The notes under the pieces were generated by a model. It was given only the letters and a program-made list of their open reading frames with translations. It was not told where the DNA came from and did not search any database. From NCBI GenBank assembly GCA_964613305.1, contig CAZTII010000046.1:1-15651 (forward strand): 15,651 bases of DNA, given 5' to 3'. The DNA is from CAZTII01 sp964613305. GTDB lineage: Bacteria > Bacillota_I > Bacilli_A > Erysipelotrichales > Erysipelotrichaceae. Below, in pieces: positions 13,517-15,651 of this stretch (positions are counted from its first letter, which is position 1; each line of letters opens with the position of its first letter). Position numbers and translations under genes: made by a program.

Positions 13517-15229
13517 ATGAAATTTAGTGAATTAAATTTATCAAAAGAAGTAAATCGTGCTATTGCAGATTGTGAATACCACGAAGCAACATACATTCAA
13601 AGCGCGTGCATCCCTGTATTATTAAGTGGAGGCAACGTCATTGGTCAATCTCAAACTGGTACTGGTAAAACAGCTGCCTTTGGAATCCCTATTATCGAAA
13701 TGATAACAAGCGATGGTGATAAACGTCCAAAAGCATTAATATTGAGTCCAACACGTGAACTTGCACTTCAAGTGACTGAAGAAATTCGTAAGTTTGCCAA
13801 ATACAAAGAAGGAATTAGAACAGTTTGTATTTATGGTGGAACACCAATCACTAACCAAATTCAAGATTTAAAAAAGGGTTGTGATATTGTCGTTGGAACT
13901 CCAGGTCGTATTTTAGACCATATTAATCGCCATACATTAAAACTAGCTAACTGCTCTAAAATTGTATTAGACGAAGCTGATGAAATGTTAAACATGGGAT
14001 TTAGAGAAGATATTGAAACGATTATGCGTCATTTGCCGGAAGAACGTCAAACCGTATTATTCTCCGCAACAATGCCAAAATCAATCTTAGACATTACATC
14101 AACATACGTTTCTAATGCTATTCATATTAAAACACCGGCACAAGAAATGACTGCCAGCAAAATTAAACAAGTTGTTTATGAATGCAAACAAAGCGATAAA
14201 CGCGATGTCCTAATGCAACTTATTGAATTAGATCGTCCTGAATTAGCCATGGTATTCTGTAATACGAAAAAAATGGTTGACGATTTAACGAGTGAACTTG
14301 TATCAAAAGGATATCCAGCTGCTGCAATTCATGGTGACATGAAACAAGAAGCACGTTCTCATGTCATGGAACGATTCAAAAAACGTAAATTAAGTATCTT
14401 AATTTGTACTGACGTAGCCGCACGTGGAATTGACGTCAGCGATATGGACGCCGTATACAATTTTGATTTCCCTCAAGAAACAGAATACTACGTACACCGT
14501 ATTGGCCGAACTGCTCGTGCAGGAAAAGAAGGATTAGCAGTAACTCTTCTTACTCCACGTCAACGTTTCTTGATCAATGACCTTCAAAAAATCACTCGTG
14601 CTAAAATTGAAACCCGACCTTTACCATCAGGTAAAATGATTGAAGAAATTCGTTTACGTCAAACAAAAGAAGATTTACAAAAGATGTTAAATGAACCAAT
14701 TTCAAAACGAGTAGACAGTTTACTAGAAAACTTATTACAAGAAGGCTTTACGGAAATGGAATTATTACGTGCTCTAGCAAATCATTGCTTCGCTTCTCGC
14801 TTACTTGAAGTCATTGAAGCGCCAAAAAAAGAAAGCAATTCGTTAAACGCAACATCAAAAGATAAAATTATGATTGAAATTAATGTTGGTAAAAAACACG
14901 AAGTAACGCCAGCTCATATCGTAAGTGCCATTGCAGAAGCAACCGGAATTAACGGTAAAGACATTGGTAAAATCGCTATTAGTGATCGTACATCAACCAT
15001 TGAAATTCCAAAAGAATTTGAAAAAGAAATCGTTAACGACTTAAAAAATACAACCGTACGTGGTTTTGAAATCACTGTAAGTGTTAAAAAAGGATCTAAA
15101 AGTCGTGATCAAAAATCGTTTGGTGGTAAACCTAGAAGTGACAGTAGTCGCTCAAGAACACCAAGAAATGATAGTAAACCAAGAAGCGATTCTAGAAGTA
15201 GAAGTCGCACAAGAACACCAAAAGACTAA
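13517..15229 (+). CDS. DEAD-box ATP-dependent RNA helicase (CshA/DeaD type) with DbpA-like domain and RS-rich tail
   Basis: A cytoplasmic RNA helicase predicted to unwind structured RNA in ribosome assembly, mRNA decay or cold adaptation. The 570-residue protein shows the full motif set: a Q-motif at about 3-28, motif I SQTGTGKT (45-52), PTREL (78-82), GG (107-108), TPGR (128-131), DEAD (152-155), SAT (183-185), the ARGID region (302-306) and HRIGRTARAG (327-336). A DbpA-like RNA-binding fold spans about 449-523. The last 47 residues are basic and rich in Arg-Ser pairs, with a doubled KPRSDS unit (538-543 and 554-559); RGG-type tails are more usual in bacterial homologues. GGAAAGATGGG lies before the ATG. 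CshA, DeaD and DbpA are hard to separate by eye, so no symbol is given. The gene is probably monocistronic. Confidence 0.95.
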   Translation: MKFSELNLSKEVNRAIADCEYHEATYIQSACIPVLLSGGNVIGQSQTGTGKTAAFGIPIIEMITSDGDKRPKALILSPTRELALQVTEEIRKFAKYKEGIRTVCIYGGTPITNQIQDLKKGCDIVVGTPGRILDHINRHTLKLANCSKIVLDEADEMLNMGFREDIETIMRHLPEERQTVLFSATMPKSILDITSTYVSNAIHIKTPAQEMTASKIKQVVYECKQSDKRDVLMQLIELDRPELAMVFCNTKKMVDDLTSELVSKGYPAAAIHGDMKQEARSHVMERFKKRKLSILICTDVAARGIDVSDMDAVYNFDFPQETEYYVHRIGRTARAGKEGLAVTLLTPRQRFLINDLQKITRAKIETRPLPSGKMIEEIRLRQTKEDLQKMLNEPISKRVDSLLENLLQEGFTEMELLRALANHCFASRLLEVIEAPKKESNSLNATSKDKIMIEINVGKKHEVTPAHIVSAIAEATGINGKDIGKIAISDRTSTIEIPKEFEKEIVNDLKNTTVRGFEITVSVKKGSKSRDQKSFGGKPRSDSSRSRTPRNDSKPRSDSRSRSRTRTPKD

Positions 15230-15252
15230 AATACCTGAAAAGGTATTTTTTT
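15229..15252 (+). terminator. Intrinsic terminator of the helicase gene
   Basis: AAATACC (15229-15235), loop TGAAAA, GGTATTT (15242-15248) followed by continuous T to 15252. The last base of the helicase stop codon is the first base of the stem. Confidence 0.85.
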
Positions 15253-15257
15253 ATTAT

Positions 15258-15281
15258 ATAAAAAAAATAGCCTTCGCTATT
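15258..15281 (-). terminator. Intrinsic terminator of the 72-aa protein gene
   Basis: On the minus strand AATAGC-GAAG-GCTATT forms a 6-bp stem with a GAAG tetraloop (plus-strand 15266-15281) followed by a run of T. The gene's TAG stop (15277-15279) is within the stem. It lies back to back with the helicase terminator. Confidence 0.8.
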
Positions 15282-15495
15282 CTTCTAGTAGATGTGGTTC
15301 ACTTAAATATACTTGTGCTAATGCTCTAATCACTGAATAATCATAACTAGCACCAATCTTATACGCTTTCTTCATAAAACGAATAGTTAATTCAATTGCC
15401 TCTTCTTCTTTTAAACCTTCCATTAAACTCATCACAACATGTTGACAAATTTCGATATCGTTTTTTGTCGCAAAATCAAAAACATACTGATCCAC
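15277..15495 (-). CDS. Hypothetical small soluble helical protein, 72 aa
   Basis: I do not recognise this family. The product is 72 residues, acidic, without membrane segments, and predicted mostly helical: residues 11-30 and 31-47 look like amphipathic helices (HVVMSLMEGLKEEEAIEL), with a third near 50-68. A near-perfect AGGAGGT ribosome binding site (15501-15507) lies 6 bases before a GTG start, and the gene has a TATAAT box upstream and a hairpin terminator overlapping its stop. That full set of signals argues that it is a real gene despite its size. Function cannot be assigned. Confidence 0.75.
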   Translation of the reverse strand: MDQYVFDFATKNDIEICQHVVMSLMEGLKEEEAIELTIRFMKKAYKIGASYDYSVIRALAQVYLSEPHLLEE

Positions 15496-15500
15496 AACGT

Positions 15501-15507
15501 ACCTCCT
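15501..15507 (-). promoter_or_regulatory. Ribosome binding site supporting a GTG start
   Basis: AGGAGGT on the minus strand ends about 5 bases before the GTG at 15495. No in-frame ATG is available until residue 22. Confidence 0.75.
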
Positions 15508-15521
15508 AAGTATACAAATGA

Positions 15522-15527
15522 ATTATA
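15522..15527 (-). promoter_or_regulatory. Candidate -10 box for the 72-aa protein gene
   Basis: TATAAT on the minus strand, predicting a start near 15515 and a leader of about 20 nt. It lacks the TGn extension and no good -35 was found. Confidence 0.4.
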
Positions 15528-15651
15528 AACTATACGCAAAACTTATGCACTACTTTTTTACAAAAATTCATAAAAAAAGCCACTTTATCATAAAAGGAGT
15601 ATATTAAAAGACATGGGGTTTGTGTATCGCAGTCCAATATCTTGGGGTGTA
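15528..15651. other. Right edge of window, no gene identified
   Basis: AT-rich sequence up to about 15600, then GC-richer bases to the end. AAAAGGAG (15592-15599) lies 13 bases before an ATG at 15613 that stays open for the remaining 13 codons (MGFVYRSPISWGV). The spacing is long and too little is present to call a gene. The end reads GTCCAATATCTTGGGGTGTA, sharing TTGGGGTGT with the left edge. It may be the edge of a repeated or mobile element. Confidence 0.25.

Noticed and set aside
15081..15329. Plus-strand frame across the helicase tail
   Set aside because: It is a +1-type shadow of the Arg/Ser-rich tail and runs through the helicase terminator.
15613..15651. Partial gene starting at ATG 15613
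   Set aside because: Only 13 codons are visible, and the AAAAGGAG site is 13 bases away, longer than normal. There is not enough to call it a coding sequence.
1..15651. Mycoplasma-type genetic code, CRISPR, tRNA or rRNA
   Set aside because: Genes end properly at TGA (rnhC, rluD, TSCPD gene) and Trp is TGG. No spaced repeat arrays, cloverleaf sequences or rRNA signatures were seen.

Overview
The window looks like chromosomal, housekeeping-rich DNA from an AT-rich, low-GC Gram-positive bacterium (Firmicutes). Erysipelotrichia or Turicibacter-like lineages are plausible, but this is inferred from gene content and not proven. Pointers are MutS2, RNase HIII, a KtrA/KtrB potassium system, a ComEB-type dCMP deaminase, strong AGGAGG-like ribosome binding sites, and TGA used as a stop codon with TGG as Trp, which rules out the Mycoplasma code. 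No rRNA, tRNA, CRISPR array or complete mobile element is visible. I see no dedicated defence or biosynthetic system.

Layout. Positions 81-1085 hold a YfcE-type metallophosphoesterase (minus strand), divergent from a small membrane-anchored protein (plus strand). A bidirectional terminator at 1071-1103 separates this pair from a minus-strand group, cvpA-mutS2-uvrC-vanY-like (6698 down to 1098), whose genes are only 1-2 bp apart through uvrC. The vanY-like gene has its own promoter. RNase HIII (rnhC, 6728-7573) is divergent from cvpA with 29 bp between them; their predicted -10 elements overlap and rnhC appears leaderless. Next is a second minus-strand operon with overlapping genes, lspA-rluD-rhomboid-comEB (10232 down to 7558), whose end overlaps rnhC convergently. 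A third minus-strand operon, ktrB-ktrA-TSCPD protein-hypothetical (13091 down to 10300), ends in a strong hairpin terminator. A 425-bp AT-rich intergenic region (13092-13516) follows; it holds a duplicated promoter-like module and a nested dyad. A plus-strand DEAD-box RNA helicase (13517-15229) has an arginine/serine-rich tail. It is followed by back-to-back terminators and a 72-residue protein on the minus strand.

Functional themes are DNA damage repair (UvrC), ribosome or recombination quality control (MutS2), RNA-DNA hybrid removal (RNase HIII), lipoprotein processing (LspA), rRNA pseudouridylation (RluD), membrane proteolysis (rhomboid), dUMP supply (dCMP deaminase), K+ uptake (KtrAB) and RNA remodelling (DEAD-box helicase). 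Most promoters I can find are of the extended -10 type (TGn before the -10) with no convincing -35, and terminators routinely overlap the ends of coding sequences. The most interesting item is the duplicated promoter module upstream of the helicase. All similarity and motif statements were made by eye, without database searches.
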